From positions 1 through 61,469 of the forward strand of contig CAUGGC010000013.1 in the NCBI GenBank assembly GCA_959599095.1: a DNA stretch of 61,469 bases. Direction: 5' to 3'. Positions 45,424-55,299 of the stretch are shown here, piece by piece (the first letter of the stretch is position 1; every line of letters begins with the position of its first letter). The notes beneath the pieces were generated by a model. That model did not search any database and had not been told where the DNA came from. It was given only the letters and a program-made list of their open reading frames with translations. The DNA comes from an uncultured Collinsella sp. Its GTDB lineage: Bacteria > Actinomycetota > Coriobacteriia > Coriobacteriales > Coriobacteriaceae. The position numbers and the translations under genes were made by a program.

Positions 45424-46608
45424 TTACAGATGGACATCGGGATCGAGCATTTGAGCACTCACGCGCATGGATGACGCCAGGTTTTGGAACGTTTCCAGAC
45501 GCAGGCTATCGATCTGCCCGGCGTCCTCGGCCTCGCGAACGGCGCAACCCGGCTCATGGGTATGCGTGCAATCGCCAAACCGGCACGCGCGCGATGCCTC
45601 GACAATCTCGGGGAAGGCGCGGGCCAGTCCCCGCTCGTGACCCACGAGCGGTAGGCTGCGCAGGCCCGGGGCATCGGCGATCACGCCGGCGTCGCCCGGC
45701 AGCGTCACCATCACGCGCGCGACGGTAGTGTGACGGCCCTGGTCGTCGCGTTCGCGCACACCGCCGGTCGCCAACGTATCGTGGCCCAGCAGCGCATTGA
45801 GCAGCGTCGACTTGCCGGCACCCGACTCGCCCAGAATCATGGCGCAGCTCCCGGCAGGCACGCAGGCACGGACCTCGTCCAGGCCGCGGCCCTCGGCAGA
45901 GGACGTCACGATCACGCGCACGTCCGGACCCACCAGGCGGCGCACGCGGTCCAGATCGCGCTCGAGTTCCTCGGCATCGCAGCGGTCAGCTTTGGTGAGT
46001 ACCACCACCGGCTCGGCATCGCAGTCGAGCGCCAATACCAGCGAACGCGCCACACGGTCGAGCAGCACCTCGCCGGCACCGAGCGCCTGCACGATTAGCA
46101 CGCTATCCACGTTGGAGCAGAGCACCTGGCGCTCTCCGCGGGCACGGCCGCGCCAACGCTCAAAGCTCGTACGGCGCGGCAGCACGCATTCAATCACGCC
46201 CATATCGTGCCCGGGAGCGCGGCGCACCGCCACACGATCGCCCACGGCAGGCAGCAGGACCTCGTCCCCACCGCGCGACTTGGCAAATCCCACGGCATGC
46301 TCGGCGCGGAAGGTATCGTCGGCAGTCGCCACCAGTGGAAACCCGCGATCCAAGCGCACCACGGCGCCAAGCTGCATCTGCTCGGGCTCCTCGACATGCG
46401 CGCAGAAATCATCAAAGGCAGCCTGCTGGGCTTCATCGACCGGCAGGTCATCAAACGCCGGAACGTCCCGCAGCGCGTCAAGCCCCGGTACACTCGCCAG
46501 CAACTCCTCAGCAGATGCGGGAGCCTCGGTCGCGAGCTTCCGACGACGATCGCGCTTAGCCCGCGCCCCCGTCGTCTTTTTCTTCGCTTTAGCCTTAGCC
46601 TTGCCCAC
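45424..46608 (-). CDS. rsgA: Ribosome small-subunit-dependent GTPase RsgA
   Basis: 394 residues: a Lys/Arg-rich N-terminus (KAKAKAKKKTTGARAKRDRRRK), an OB-fold-like domain, a circularly permuted GTPase (NKAD-type as TKAD, then GESGAGKSTLLN and DAPGLRS), and a zinc finger CRFGDCTHTHEPGC. It helps 30S maturation. GTG 46608 has GGGAGG 5 bases upstream, while the longer frame start (46710) is unsupported. Confidence 0.93.
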   Translation of the reverse strand: MGKAKAKAKKKTTGARAKRDRRRKLATEAPASAEELLASVPGLDALRDVPAFDDLPVDEAQQAAFDDFCAHVEEPEQMQLGAVVRLDRGFPLVATADDTFRAEHAVGFAKSRGGDEVLLPAVGDRVAVRRAPGHDMGVIECVLPRRTSFERWRGRARGERQVLCSNVDSVLIVQALGAGEVLLDRVARSLVLALDCDAEPVVVLTKADRCDAEELERDLDRVRRLVGPDVRVIVTSSAEGRGLDEVRACVPAGSCAMILGESGAGKSTLLNALLGHDTLATGGVRERDDQGRHTTVARVMVTLPGDAGVIADAPGLRSLPLVGHERGLARAFPEIVEASRACRFGDCTHTHEPGCAVREAEDAGQIDSLRLETFQNLASSMRVSAQMLDPDVHL

Positions 46609-46732
46609 AAGCGCCTCCCAGCACAAAACCACACAACTGAGCAGGTATTTTAAATCAAAAAGAGCTGGCCGGGCAAAGCCCGACCAGCTCACAAACTTTC
46701 CCTCAGCCAATGGTCCCGAGAGGTTATCCGAA

Positions 46733-46823
46733 GGCCCGCCCGCCGGGAGGGGTTTCTTCCGAGCGATCCCGCAGCGCGAAGCGCGAGGACCAGCGAGGAA
46801 GAAACCCCGCAGGCGGTCGGGCC
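46733..46823. repeat. Long palindromic repeat, family B copy 1 (3' of the P-type ATPase)
   Basis: Arms 46733-46760 and 46797-46823 pair over about 24 bp (GGCCCG, CCGCC and GGGGTTTCTTCC with their complements), with a small bulge. The loop contains ATCCCGCAG-CGCGAAGCGCG-AGGAC, shared with 55495-55589. It begins 24 bases after the ATPase stop on the minus strand; no T-run follows. Confidence 0.8.
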
Positions 46824-46846
46824 GGTGGGAAGGATGGCCTTTCGAC

Positions 46847-49528
46847 CTACTCCTTCTCGACCGCGCGCATGATCGCCTTGTAGATCTCCATCAGCGGGAT
46901 GATCAGGAAGGCCAGGCCCAGGGCAGCGACAACGCCCTTGAGCTCAAGCGTCACGGGGCCAAAGAACATCTCGGCAAGCGTCGGCTGCACGGTTACGATC
47001 ACCGTCAGCACCAGTGCCAGCGCGGCGGAAGCCCACAGCCACTTGTTCTGCTTCTTCATGGTGAACAGCGACGCACGACGGCTGCGCATATTGAAGCAGT
47101 GGAAAATCTCGACCATGTTGAGCGTGATGAACGCCATCATCACGCCTTCCTCGTCGGCATTGCCGGCGATCATATCGGCGATGTGGATGTAGCCCATGTC
47201 AAAGTACACGCCCACAAAGAAGCTCGCCAGCACCAGCACGGTGATGATAAGGCCCTGGACCACACAGTCCAGGCCCATATGTCCGGCAAAGACACCGTCC
47301 TTGGCGTTGCGCGGCTTGCGCTTCATGATGTCGCCCTCGGCGTCCTCCATGCCCAACGCGAGCGCGGGGAAGCAGTCGGTGACCAGGTTCACCCACAGCA
47401 GCTGCACCGGCTGGAAGATGGTAAAGCCGATGAGCGTGGCGATAAACACCGAGAAGACCTCGGCAAGGTTAGCCGAAAGCAGGAACTGGATGACCTTGCG
47501 GATGTTGTCGTAGATGCGACGACCTTCTTCGCAGGCGCCGATGATGGTAGCGAAGTTGTCATCGGCAAGTACCATGTCGGCGACGTTCTTGGTGACGTCG
47601 GTACCGGTGATGCCCATACCAACGCCGATGTCGGCGCGCTTGATGGACGGGGCGTCGTTGACGCCATCGCCTGTCATGGCCACGATCTGGTCGCGCGACT
47701 TCCAAGCCTCGACGATACGGGTCTTGTGCTCGGGCTGGACACGGGCGTACACGCCGTAGTCTTCGATGTGCGCGTCGAGCTCCTCGTCGCTCATGCGATC
47801 GAGGTCGGCACCGGTGATGGCATGGCTGCGATCGGTGACGATTCCCAGCTGCTTGGCAATGGCCACGGCGGTGTCGATATGGTCACCCGTGATCATGACG
47901 GTGCGGATACCGGCGTCGTGCGCCTCGCGGATAGCGTCGGCCACCTCGGGACGGACCGGGTCAATCATGCCGGACAGGCCGCAGAAGACCAGGTCGTGCT
48001 CGAGCGCAGCGGGGCTGCAGTCGCTCGGGACCTCGGTGTAGGTGCGGCTTGCCAGCGCCAGCACGCGCAGGGCCTCGTCGGCCATGGCCTTGTTGGCGGC
48101 CACGAGCTCAGCACGGCGCTCCTCGGTCAGGGGGACGACCTTATCGCCCTCGTAGATATGGGTGCACAGGCCGATCACCACGTCGGGCGCGCCCTTGGTG
48201 TACTGCTCGTACTCGCCGTCCAGGGTCTCGACGATCACGGACATCATCTTGCGACCCGAGTCGAACGGGGCCTCGCCCACGCGCGGGTGCTCGGCAGTCA
48301 GGCCAGTGAGGCCCGCCTTGCCGGCATCGTTGACGAGCGCGCACTCGGTCGGCTCGCCCACGGCCTCGCCCAGCTCCTCATCCCACTGGGCATCGGAGCA
48401 CAGCGCCATGCCGGCCAGGAACTTCTCCTTGGGCGCAGCGAGCTCGTGCTTGACGACGGTCATCTTGTTCTGGGTAAGGGTACCGGTCTTGTCGGAGCAG
48501 ATGGTCTGTGTGCAGCCAAGGGTCTCGACGGCGGAAAGCTTACGAATAATCGCCTGGCGCTTGGCCATCTTGGTCACGCCGAGCGAAAGCACGATGGTCA
48601 CGACGGCGACCAGGCCCTCGGGGATGGCGGCGACGGCAAGCGAGACGGCGACCATAAAGGTGTCGAGCAGGGCGGTCGGGTCGGTAAGAACGTTGCCCAC
48701 GCCGTGGCGGATGATATCAACGCCAAAGATGACGACGCAGATGACGATCACCATGATGGTGAGGATGCGGCTGAGCTCGGCGAGCTTCACCTGCAGCGGC
48801 GTGAGCTCTTCCTTGGCCTCGGCCAGGGCGCCGGCGATCTTGCCCATCTCGGTGTTCATGCCGGTGCCGACCACGACGGCGCGACCACGGCCGTACACGA
48901 CGGTGGAGCCCATATAGCACATGTTCTTACGGTCGCCGAGCGGCACGTCATCGGTGCCCGCGGCGAGCTCGATCACGTTGGCGTGCTTCTCTACGGGCAC
49001 GGACTCGCCGGTGAGCGCGGCCTCTTCGATCTTCATCGTGGCGCTCTCGAGCACGCGGCAGTCGGCCGGGACGGAGTCGCCCGCCTCGAGCATGATCACG
49101 TCGCCGGGCACGAGCTCGGCGCTCGGCAGGTGCACGAGCTTGCCGTCGCGCAGCACCTTGGACTGCGCCGCACTCATCTCCTGCAGGGCCTCGAGGGCCT
49201 CCTCGCTCTTGGCTTCCTGGACCACGCCCAGCACCGAGTTGACGATAACGACGAACATGATGATGGCGACATCGGCAAAGTCGGGCTCGCCCTTGACCAT
49301 GCCCGTGAGCGCACTGATGACGGCGGCAACGATCAGCATGATGACCATGGGGTCGGCCATCTGCTCAAAGAAACGCTTCCACAGCGGCGTCTTCTCGGCT
49401 TCCTCGAGCTTGTTAGGGCCTGTCTTGGCGAGGCGCGAAGACGCCTCGTCGTTGCTCAGGCCGAGGTTCTCATCGACACCTTGGTCGCTGAGCACCTCCG
49501 CCGCGGCGGACAGGTATTCCTTTTGCAT
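46847..49528 (-). CDS. P-type cation-transporting ATPase (Ca2+/PMCA-SERCA type)
   Basis: 893 residues. N-terminal cation_ATPase_N domain, helices 1-2, actuator LTGESVPVEK, the metal-site helix AAIPEGLVAVVT (PEGL as in SERCA), phosphorylation loop CSDKTGTLTQNKM, TGDHIDTAVAIA and AMTGDGVNDAPSIKRADIGVGMG, then C-terminal helices 5-10. The ions are likely Ca2+ (P-II group), though Mn2+ cannot be excluded. ATG 49528 has GGAGG upstream. Confidence 0.93.
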   Translation of the reverse strand: MQKEYLSAAAEVLSDQGVDENLGLSNDEASSRLAKTGPNKLEEAEKTPLWKRFFEQMADPMVIMLIVAAVISALTGMVKGEPDFADVAIIMFVVIVNSVLGVVQEAKSEEALEALQEMSAAQSKVLRDGKLVHLPSAELVPGDVIMLEAGDSVPADCRVLESATMKIEEAALTGESVPVEKHANVIELAAGTDDVPLGDRKNMCYMGSTVVYGRGRAVVVGTGMNTEMGKIAGALAEAKEELTPLQVKLAELSRILTIMVIVICVVIFGVDIIRHGVGNVLTDPTALLDTFMVAVSLAVAAIPEGLVAVVTIVLSLGVTKMAKRQAIIRKLSAVETLGCTQTICSDKTGTLTQNKMTVVKHELAAPKEKFLAGMALCSDAQWDEELGEAVGEPTECALVNDAGKAGLTGLTAEHPRVGEAPFDSGRKMMSVIVETLDGEYEQYTKGAPDVVIGLCTHIYEGDKVVPLTEERRAELVAANKAMADEALRVLALASRTYTEVPSDCSPAALEHDLVFCGLSGMIDPVRPEVADAIREAHDAGIRTVMITGDHIDTAVAIAKQLGIVTDRSHAITGADLDRMSDEELDAHIEDYGVYARVQPEHKTRIVEAWKSRDQIVAMTGDGVNDAPSIKRADIGVGMGITGTDVTKNVADMVLADDNFATIIGACEEGRRIYDNIRKVIQFLLSANLAEVFSVFIATLIGFTIFQPVQLLWVNLVTDCFPALALGMEDAEGDIMKRKPRNAKDGVFAGHMGLDCVVQGLIITVLVLASFFVGVYFDMGYIHIADMIAGNADEEGVMMAFITLNMVEIFHCFNMRSRRASLFTMKKQNKWLWASAALALVLTVIVTVQPTLAEMFFGPVTLELKGVVAALGLAFLIIPLMEIYKAIMRAVEKE

Positions 49529-49901
49529 ATAGAGTCCCCTCCTGGGATTCGGGCCACTCAGCAGATTGATGCCCGATCATAATTCCCAGGAGAAGGGCAA
49601 GGGCTCATCAAGGCTGCCGTGCTGAGCGGCAGTTGATAGTGGAGCTATGGTACCCCAAAGCGACGCGTCTAGCCAAAACAATCGGTTTGGAAATATGGTC
49701 CGCACGCAACGGTGCAGACCGTGTGATGCTCAACATTGGTAAAACGTTTTTTCTTCGGCACATCGCCGAACTGACATATCTCCCAGATAGCAGCGGTTGG
49801 AGTGGTTGGTAAAGATTTTTCATATACCGTTTTTCCCGCAAAAAATGAACTTCCATTTCGGCATACGGTCGATTTTTTGGGGTATTCGGTCGGCATTTCG
49901 T
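49529..49901. other. AT-richer noncoding stretch upstream of pyk
   Basis: No supportable gene. It is clearly lower in GC than its neighbours. It holds a TTCGGC-ACATC-GCCGAA hairpin (49753-49769) and two related phrases, CGGCATACGGTCGATTTTTT and GGTATTCGGTCGGCATTTCG (49859-49900), next to the pyk promoter. Two overlapping minus-strand open frames here have poor codon use and no ribosome site, and I leave them out. Confidence 0.4.
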
Positions 49902-49907
49902 TATAAT
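49902..49907 (+). promoter_or_regulatory. pyk promoter -10
   Basis: TATAAT at 49902-49907, 64 bases before the pyk start, in AT-rich DNA. No good -35 at 17 bases; TTGGGG lies 19 bases upstream. Confidence 0.55.
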
Positions 49908-49970
49908 CATCTCGGTTTTATTTCTTATGGTTTATCTATCAGCGCAAGACGATGTCAGATGGAGGTCTGA

Positions 49971-51431
49971 ATGTACAAGCGCACTAAGATTGTATGCACC
50001 ATGGGTCCCGCCTGCGATAGCGACGAGACCATCCGCGAGATGATCAAGGCGGGCATGAACGTCGCCCGTTTTAACTTCTCGCACGGCTCCTACGACGAGC
50101 ACCACGGTCGCATCGAGCGCGTCCGCCGTATTTCCAAGGAGCTCGGTCTGCCTGTCGGCATCCTGCTCGACACCAAGGGCCCCGAGGTCCGCACCGGCCT
50201 TCTGGTCGACGGCAAGAAGGTTGCCGTCAAGACCGGCGATAAGATCGTCGTCACCGCTCAGCCCACGTCCGAGGATTTCCACGGCACCGCTGAGCACATC
50301 TCCCTCGACTACCTGGCTCTGCCTTCCGAGGTCGAGAAGGGCTCCCTCATCCTGATCGATGACGGCCTGGTTGCCCTCGAGGTCGAGTCCGTCAGCGGCC
50401 AGGACATGACCTGCGTCGTTAAGAACGACGGCCTGATCGGCGAGCGCAAGGGCGTCAACATGCCCAACGTCAACATCTCGCTGCCCGCCATCACCGAGCG
50501 CGATCGTCAGGACATCCTCTTTGGCCTGACCGAGAACATCGACTACATCGCCGCTTCCTTCATCCGTGACGGCGAGTCCGTCCGCGGCATCCGCAAGCTT
50601 TGCCGCGAGAACGGTGGCGAGCACGTGACGATCTTCCCGAAGATCGAGTGCGCCCTGGGCGTCGAGAACTTCGACGAGATCCTCGAGGCTTCCGACGGCA
50701 TCATGGTCGCCCGTGGCGACCTGGGTATCGAGATCAAGCCCGAGCTCGTTCCGCACATCCAGAAGGAGATCATCGCCAAGTGCAACGCGGCCTACAAGCC
50801 CGTTATCACCGCTACGCAGATGCTCGACTCCATGCAGCAGAACCCGCGCCCGACGCGCGCCGAGGTTGCCGACGTTGCTAACGCCATCTACGACGGCACC
50901 GACGCCGTTATGCTCTCTGGCGAGTCCGCTGCCGGTAAGTACCCGGTCGAGGCCGTCAAGATGCAGGCCAGCATTGCTCTCGAGACCGAGAAGTACCTCC
51001 CGGCCCACGCTCCGCTCGAGGTTCCGGCCGATGCTCACGGCACCCGCGTCGTCAACAACGTTGTGGGTATGTCCGCTGTGAACATGGCCACCACCGTTGG
51101 CGCCAAGTGCATCACCGTGCCGACGACCACCGGTCGTACCGCTCGCCTGATCTCGCACTTCCGTCCCAACATGCCGATCTGCGCGTTCTCCCGCCACGAG
51201 TGGGCCGTCCAGCAGATGATCATGTACTGGGGCGTTATCCCGCACCAGGCCGAGATTACCCAGGGTACCGTCAACGGCACGATCGTCAAGGCGATCGAGA
51301 CCGCTAAGGAGCTCGGCTACGTCGAGGCCGGCGATCTGACCGTCGCTACCGCCGGCGATCCCCGCATGAGTGTTCAGCTCGAGGACAAGGTCTCCTCGAC
51401 CAACGTCGCTTACGTCGCTCAGGTGCGCTAA
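49971..51431 (+). CDS. pyk: Pyruvate kinase
   Basis: 486 residues, the last step of glycolysis. Features: RTKIVCTMGPA, MNVARFNFSHGSYDEH, DTKGPEVRTG, active-site region KIECALGVENFDEI and MVARGDLGIEI, ATQMLDSM, and a C-terminal domain with TTTGRTARLISHFRP. ATG 49971 has GGAGG 7 bases upstream. Codon use is strongly biased to preferred codons, as expected for a highly expressed gene. Confidence 0.98.
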   Translation: MYKRTKIVCTMGPACDSDETIREMIKAGMNVARFNFSHGSYDEHHGRIERVRRISKELGLPVGILLDTKGPEVRTGLLVDGKKVAVKTGDKIVVTAQPTSEDFHGTAEHISLDYLALPSEVEKGSLILIDDGLVALEVESVSGQDMTCVVKNDGLIGERKGVNMPNVNISLPAITERDRQDILFGLTENIDYIAASFIRDGESVRGIRKLCRENGGEHVTIFPKIECALGVENFDEILEASDGIMVARGDLGIEIKPELVPHIQKEIIAKCNAAYKPVITATQMLDSMQQNPRPTRAEVADVANAIYDGTDAVMLSGESAAGKYPVEAVKMQASIALETEKYLPAHAPLEVPADAHGTRVVNNVVGMSAVNMATTVGAKCITVPTTTGRTARLISHFRPNMPICAFSRHEWAVQQMIMYWGVIPHQAEITQGTVNGTIVKAIETAKELGYVEAGDLTVATAGDPRMSVQLEDKVSSTNVAYVAQVR

Positions 51432-51459
51432 ATCGCACTTGCAAGCACGCTTGCATTGC

Positions 51460-51498
51460 AAAAGGGCCCGGAAGGCTTTGCCTTCCGGGCCCTTTTTA
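51460..51498 (+). terminator. Terminator of pyk
   Basis: A 16-bp perfect stem (AAAGGGCCCGGAAGGC and its complement) with a TTT loop, then CCTTTTTA. It starts 28 bases after the stop. Confidence 0.95.
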
Positions 51499-51633
51499 GA
51501 CCTTCTTCGTATGCCGCATCATCGATTTGTGTTCAGTCGCAAGCCTCTCCGATGCCGAGCGCACCACCGAAGACGCCCTGCGACGGGAGCCGTTGGTCAA
51601 TTGGAATGAACTGTTCACCGTTAAGCCGGCCGG

Positions 51634-52482
51634 CTAGCAGCTAGCGATCAGGGGGACTGCGGGAACGTCAGAAGCAGCAACGCGAGCCGCAAATCCCGCC
51701 TCGGTCAGCTCGATGACCTCGGTAAACGTTGTATCGAAAAACTCCTCAGTTAGCAAGCGATACGGCGGATGATCGGGCTGGCCGGGGTTTTCGCGTACAA
51801 TCTCGTGCATGACGCCGATAGTCTTGAGCACATATTCTTTATGGATGGGATACTGCCCAAAACGCGTCGCAGCGGTATAGAGGCGATCGGTCGCACGCGG
51901 AATGGAAACGATGCCCAGCGTCTTGCCAAACCAGTCAAAGTCGCCTTGCTTTTTAATGCGGAATTCCTCGCACGGCTTGCCGCCGTGCGCCTCCAGGTAC
52001 TGATTCACGCGCGTATTCCATACGGTATCCGCCACCAGATGCGACCAGACGCCCAGCGTCAAATCGAGCAGCGACTGCGCCACGTCACCGGGCGCGAGCG
52101 AAAGCTCGCTAGCACCGGGACCAGCAACCGGCTCGGCGTCCTTGTAGCGTTGGGGATAATGCACCCGATTGAGTCGCTCGCGCTCCTCGGCGATCGAGGT
52201 CGCGGCAGCCGGCGTACCAACAGACGCCCCTTTGAGCAGCGGCGCCACATAGGTATCCCAGAACTCGTGCTCGCGCGGCTTAGGGATAGGCTCGGGGTTT
52301 GCAAAGTGCGTAATGCGATACGGAATGGGATCAGCGATACCAGGGACCATATAGCCCACGAAGATATCCGGAACCACGCAGCCAAACAAAAAGGCATTGC
52401 GGTCGCGCACGCTATTGGCAAGCGCGCCGGTGCACTCCAGCAAACGCTCCGTCTGAGCGATATGAATGTTCCAGCTTGGCAT
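51634..52482 (-). CDS. Zinc-dependent phospholipase C-like protein
   Basis: 282 residues. It begins PSWNIHIAQTERLL and continues AFLFGCVVPDIFVGY, then GVWSHLVADTVWN, matching the zinc phospholipase C/S1-P1 fold (His, Asp and Glu metal ligands). There is no signal peptide, so the substrate may be intracellular or the activity lost. ATG 52482 follows GGGGGTGG. It reads convergently with pyk. Confidence 0.7.
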   Translation of the reverse strand: MPSWNIHIAQTERLLECTGALANSVRDRNAFLFGCVVPDIFVGYMVPGIADPIPYRITHFANPEPIPKPREHEFWDTYVAPLLKGASVGTPAAATSIAEERERLNRVHYPQRYKDAEPVAGPGASELSLAPGDVAQSLLDLTLGVWSHLVADTVWNTRVNQYLEAHGGKPCEEFRIKKQGDFDWFGKTLGIVSIPRATDRLYTAATRFGQYPIHKEYVLKTIGVMHEIVRENPGQPDHPPYRLLTEEFFDTTFTEVIELTEAGFAARVAASDVPAVPLIASC

Positions 52483-52561
52483 AGCCACCCCCATAAAAAC
52501 CTGGATAACTATACCATCACGGCAAAGCCGCGCGGGCCGCTACGCACGCTCTACGCAGCAA

Positions 52562-53332
52562 CTATTCCGCAGCGCCGCTCTCGGTTCCATACGAAGACAC
52601 CGGCGCCTCGACCACATGGTGATATCGATCGATATAGATGGCGCGGGCACCCAGGCGTCGTACCAAATCCTGATGGTGCGTGCTCATCAAGACCGTCTTA
52701 CCGGCAGCAACATAGGCCAGTAGAAAGTTGACCACGATGTCGCACGAGTCCTCGTCAAGTCCGTTGGTAGGCTCGTCGAGCACCAGGATATCGGGGTTCA
52801 TCGACACGACGGCAGCCAGCGCCACGCGCTTCTTTTGCCCGCCCGAAAGCTGATAGGGCGAGGCATCGACCAGATCGGCAACCTGGAACAGCTCCATGGC
52901 ATCGCGCACGCGGCGCTCGAGCTCGTCTGCCGGCAGCCCCATCTGCGCGGGACCAAAAGCAACTTCCTCGCCCACCGTAGCGCAGAACAGCTGGGCGTCG
53001 GCATTTTGAAACACAAAACCTACGCGCTGATGAAAACGCTGAGCGGCCGCGGAATCCTTTAGAAACGCCGCGTCGATCGCGTGCCCGTCAAACAGGTATG
53101 CCCCTGCGTCCGCGAGTTCAAGGCCGTTAATAAGGCGCATAATCGTCGTCTTACCGCAGCCGTTGGGACCGAGCAGGGCAACGAGTTCACCACGATCGAC
53201 CTGCAGCGACACACCATCGACAACCGTATGGCCCGCATAGGAGAACACCACGTCGCGCAGCTCGATGAGCGGCGTGGCCTCGGCGCCGCCCGCACCGTTC
53301 GTGCCCGCCGCACTATTCATATCGATCGTCAA
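52562..53332 (-). CDS. cbiO: ECF transporter ATPase CbiO
   Basis: 256 residues: Walker A GPNGCGKTT, Q-loop VFQNADAQLF (the ECF style), signature LSGGQKKR, Walker B ILVLDEPTNGLD, and H-loop STHHQDL. It powers cobalt/nickel uptake with CbiQ and CbiM. The start is uncertain: TTG 53332 has GGGAAGGG at good spacing; ATG 53320 and ATG 53356 are alternatives. Confidence 0.88.
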   Translation of the reverse strand: MTIDMNSAAGTNGAGGAEATPLIELRDVVFSYAGHTVVDGVSLQVDRGELVALLGPNGCGKTTIMRLINGLELADAGAYLFDGHAIDAAFLKDSAAAQRFHQRVGFVFQNADAQLFCATVGEEVAFGPAQMGLPADELERRVRDAMELFQVADLVDASPYQLSGGQKKRVALAAVVSMNPDILVLDEPTNGLDEDSCDIVVNFLLAYVAAGKTVLMSTHHQDLVRRLGARAIYIDRYHHVVEAPVSSYGTESGAAE

Positions 53333-53378
53333 AACGTCGCCCTTCCCTAGTTGCATCCCCAGCCGGAACCAGCAGCGC

Positions 53379-54215
53379 CTACAGCACCGCGCACAACACG
53401 GCGAGCAGAACCACGCCGGCCGCATAGACCGCATCGCGCCAGCCAAACCCGGCGCGTGCAGGCGCCGGGTACACGCCGGCAAAGCCGCGGCAAAGCATAG
53501 CCTCGTCCATCGCGCGGCTGCACTCCATCGCCTTGATAAACGTCATGCCCATGATACCCGCCAGCGAGTCGGTGCGCGAAAAACCCGCAGGCGCGGAACC
53601 GACGCTGCGCAGCATGACCGATTCGCACAGATCGTGCGCTGTGCGTCCCAGCACCTCGATATGCTTGAGCGCCATATCGAAAGTAAAGATGACCTCGTCG
53701 GGCAGGTGCAGCATCTTAAGCGCCGCCGACATGCGGCTCCAGGTGAGCGTCCACGAAACGCCCAGCACGAACGACACGTTAATGAACGTCTTGAGCGCGA
53801 TCTTGAGCATGGCGCCCGCGGCAGAAGCGCCCAGCAGCAGGGCAGGCAGTGCCAGAACCACCGCAAGCCCCGTGGCGCCGAGCGCCGGTACAAAGGTCGC
53901 ACGCAGCCCGCGTACGGGGCGCACGGCAACGAGCACCAGCGCGATGGCCGCCATCAACATGAGGTACAGCGGGCTCTGCGTCAGACACACGCACAGGACG
54001 CAAACGAACATCCCCACCAGGCGCACCGGAGCCGAAACGCAAGAAAGGGCGCGGTCGACCATCGACCCGCCCTCGTGCGCGCCTCCACCCAGGCGAACCC
54101 GCTCAAGCAGGCTCGCCAGGTGCAGGACATTCTTTTGCATCACACGATGCCGAGCCCCCGCGGGCTCGTAACGCTCCTCGGCCGCAAGCCAACTAGGCAG
54201 CTCGGCTATTGCCAT
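53379..54215 (-). CDS. cbiQ: ECF transporter membrane coupling protein CbiQ
   Basis: 278 residues with about five helices and the T-component signatures in the coupling helices (RSVGSAPAGFSR..KAMECSRAMDEAMLCRGF, ending A-R-x-x-R-G-like). It links the ATPase to CbiM. ATG 54215 has GGAAAG upstream and overlaps cbiM by 23 bases. Confidence 0.88.
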   Translation of the reverse strand: MAIAELPSWLAAEERYEPAGARHRVMQKNVLHLASLLERVRLGGGAHEGGSMVDRALSCVSAPVRLVGMFVCVLCVCLTQSPLYLMLMAAIALVLVAVRPVRGLRATFVPALGATGLAVVLALPALLLGASAAGAMLKIALKTFINVSFVLGVSWTLTWSRMSAALKMLHLPDEVIFTFDMALKHIEVLGRTAHDLCESVMLRSVGSAPAGFSRTDSLAGIMGMTFIKAMECSRAMDEAMLCRGFAGVYPAPARAGFGWRDAVYAAGVVLLAVLCAVL

Positions 54216-55275
54216 GAGCACCGCTTTCCTTGACCGTCAGCGAGACCAGGCGGAATGTGATGGTGAGCACCGCCACGCCAATCACGCCCGAAAGAATATA
54301 CATCGCAGCCTGGCCGGCAAAGCCAAGGCCCTGCTCCTCGGAATAGGCCTGCAGATAATCGCCCGTGGGCAGGGCGTCGGCAAAGGTCGGGGTGTCGAGG
54401 CCGACCGAAGCCTGCAGGCTGTCGTCGCCAGCCTCCTGAACGGCGGTCGCGGCGCCCTCGGCGTCCCACTCACCCCAGGCGTCACCGGTGGCGAGCAAGC
54501 CGAGCGGCGTAGCCACGACAAGCACGGCGACCAGAATGAGCGTGGGAATCAGGGAAGTCTTCTTGGCGGTACCATCGGCGGCAAGCTGGCCATCGGCGGC
54601 TTCGGGGCCGACGATAATGCTCGGCGCCGTCTTCTTAATGAAGCCGTAGATGGCGGCCGTCGCCACGCCCTCGATCACGCCGGCAACCAGCATATGCGGG
54701 ATCAACATGGCCGGAATAGCCACGGACAGCGGGAAGGGGCAGTACAGAGGGGCGCCCGAAGCGTTGGTGAAGAGCATCGGCTGAATACCAAACTCGATTG
54801 CCGCGCACAGGGCCGCCAGGCACAGGCCGACCCAACCGCTCACGATGGCAGAAACCGAGGTGCCCCAGCTCTTGTCGTGCAGACGGCTGTTGAGCGCACG
54901 GAACACGATAGCAGCGACAAACGGCAGCACAAAGGCCATGTTAAAGCAGTTGGCGCCAAACGACAGAACGCCGCCGTCGCCAAACAGCAGCGCCTGCAGC
55001 GCCAGAGCGACCGAGACAGCGATAGCCGCGGCCTCGGGGCCCAGCAGCAGCGCGATGAGTGCGCCGCCGACGGCGTGACCAGTGGTACCGCCGGGCAGCG
55101 GAACGTTGAACATCATGAGCAAGAAGGAGAATGCGGCGCAGATGCCCAGGAACGCCATATGCTCGCGATCGAGCGTGGCGCGCACCTTTTTGATGCAGTG
55201 AACCCATACGGGCACCATCGCCACCGCCATAACGGCATCGGTCTGCGGGGACAGATAATTATCGGGAATATGCAT
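54193..55275 (-). CDS. cbiM: Cobalt/nickel ECF substrate-binding protein CbiM with fused CbiN-like tail
   Basis: 360 residues. The MHIPDNYLSP N-terminus (His2 binds the metal), the LPGGTTGHAVGGAL and GANCFNMAFVLPF segments mark the CbiM/NikM S-component. A C-terminal part (about 245-355) with an extracytoplasmic loop between two helices replaces the separate CbiN. ATG 55275 has GAGAGGG upstream. Cobalt or nickel cannot be told apart by sequence. Confidence 0.9.
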   Translation of the reverse strand: MHIPDNYLSPQTDAVMAVAMVPVWVHCIKKVRATLDREHMAFLGICAAFSFLLMMFNVPLPGGTTGHAVGGALIALLLGPEAAAIAVSVALALQALLFGDGGVLSFGANCFNMAFVLPFVAAIVFRALNSRLHDKSWGTSVSAIVSGWVGLCLAALCAAIEFGIQPMLFTNASGAPLYCPFPLSVAIPAMLIPHMLVAGVIEGVATAAIYGFIKKTAPSIIVGPEAADGQLAADGTAKKTSLIPTLILVAVLVVATPLGLLATGDAWGEWDAEGAATAVQEAGDDSLQASVGLDTPTFADALPTGDYLQAYSEEQGLGFAGQAAMYILSGVIGVAVLTITFRLVSLTVKESGAHGNSRAA

Positions 55276-55299
55276 GAGCCCTCTCAATCAGAACGTTGT

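Noticed and set aside
45797..49582. Very long plus-strand open frame (1261 residues) opposite rsgA and the P-type ATPase
   Set aside because: It runs antisense through two well-supported genes and has low-complexity His/Asp/Gly-rich sequence. High GC makes long stop-free shadow frames common.
49932..51461. Long minus-strand open frame opposite pyk
   Set aside because: Antisense to a gene with strong motifs and codon bias; no ribosome site or domain.
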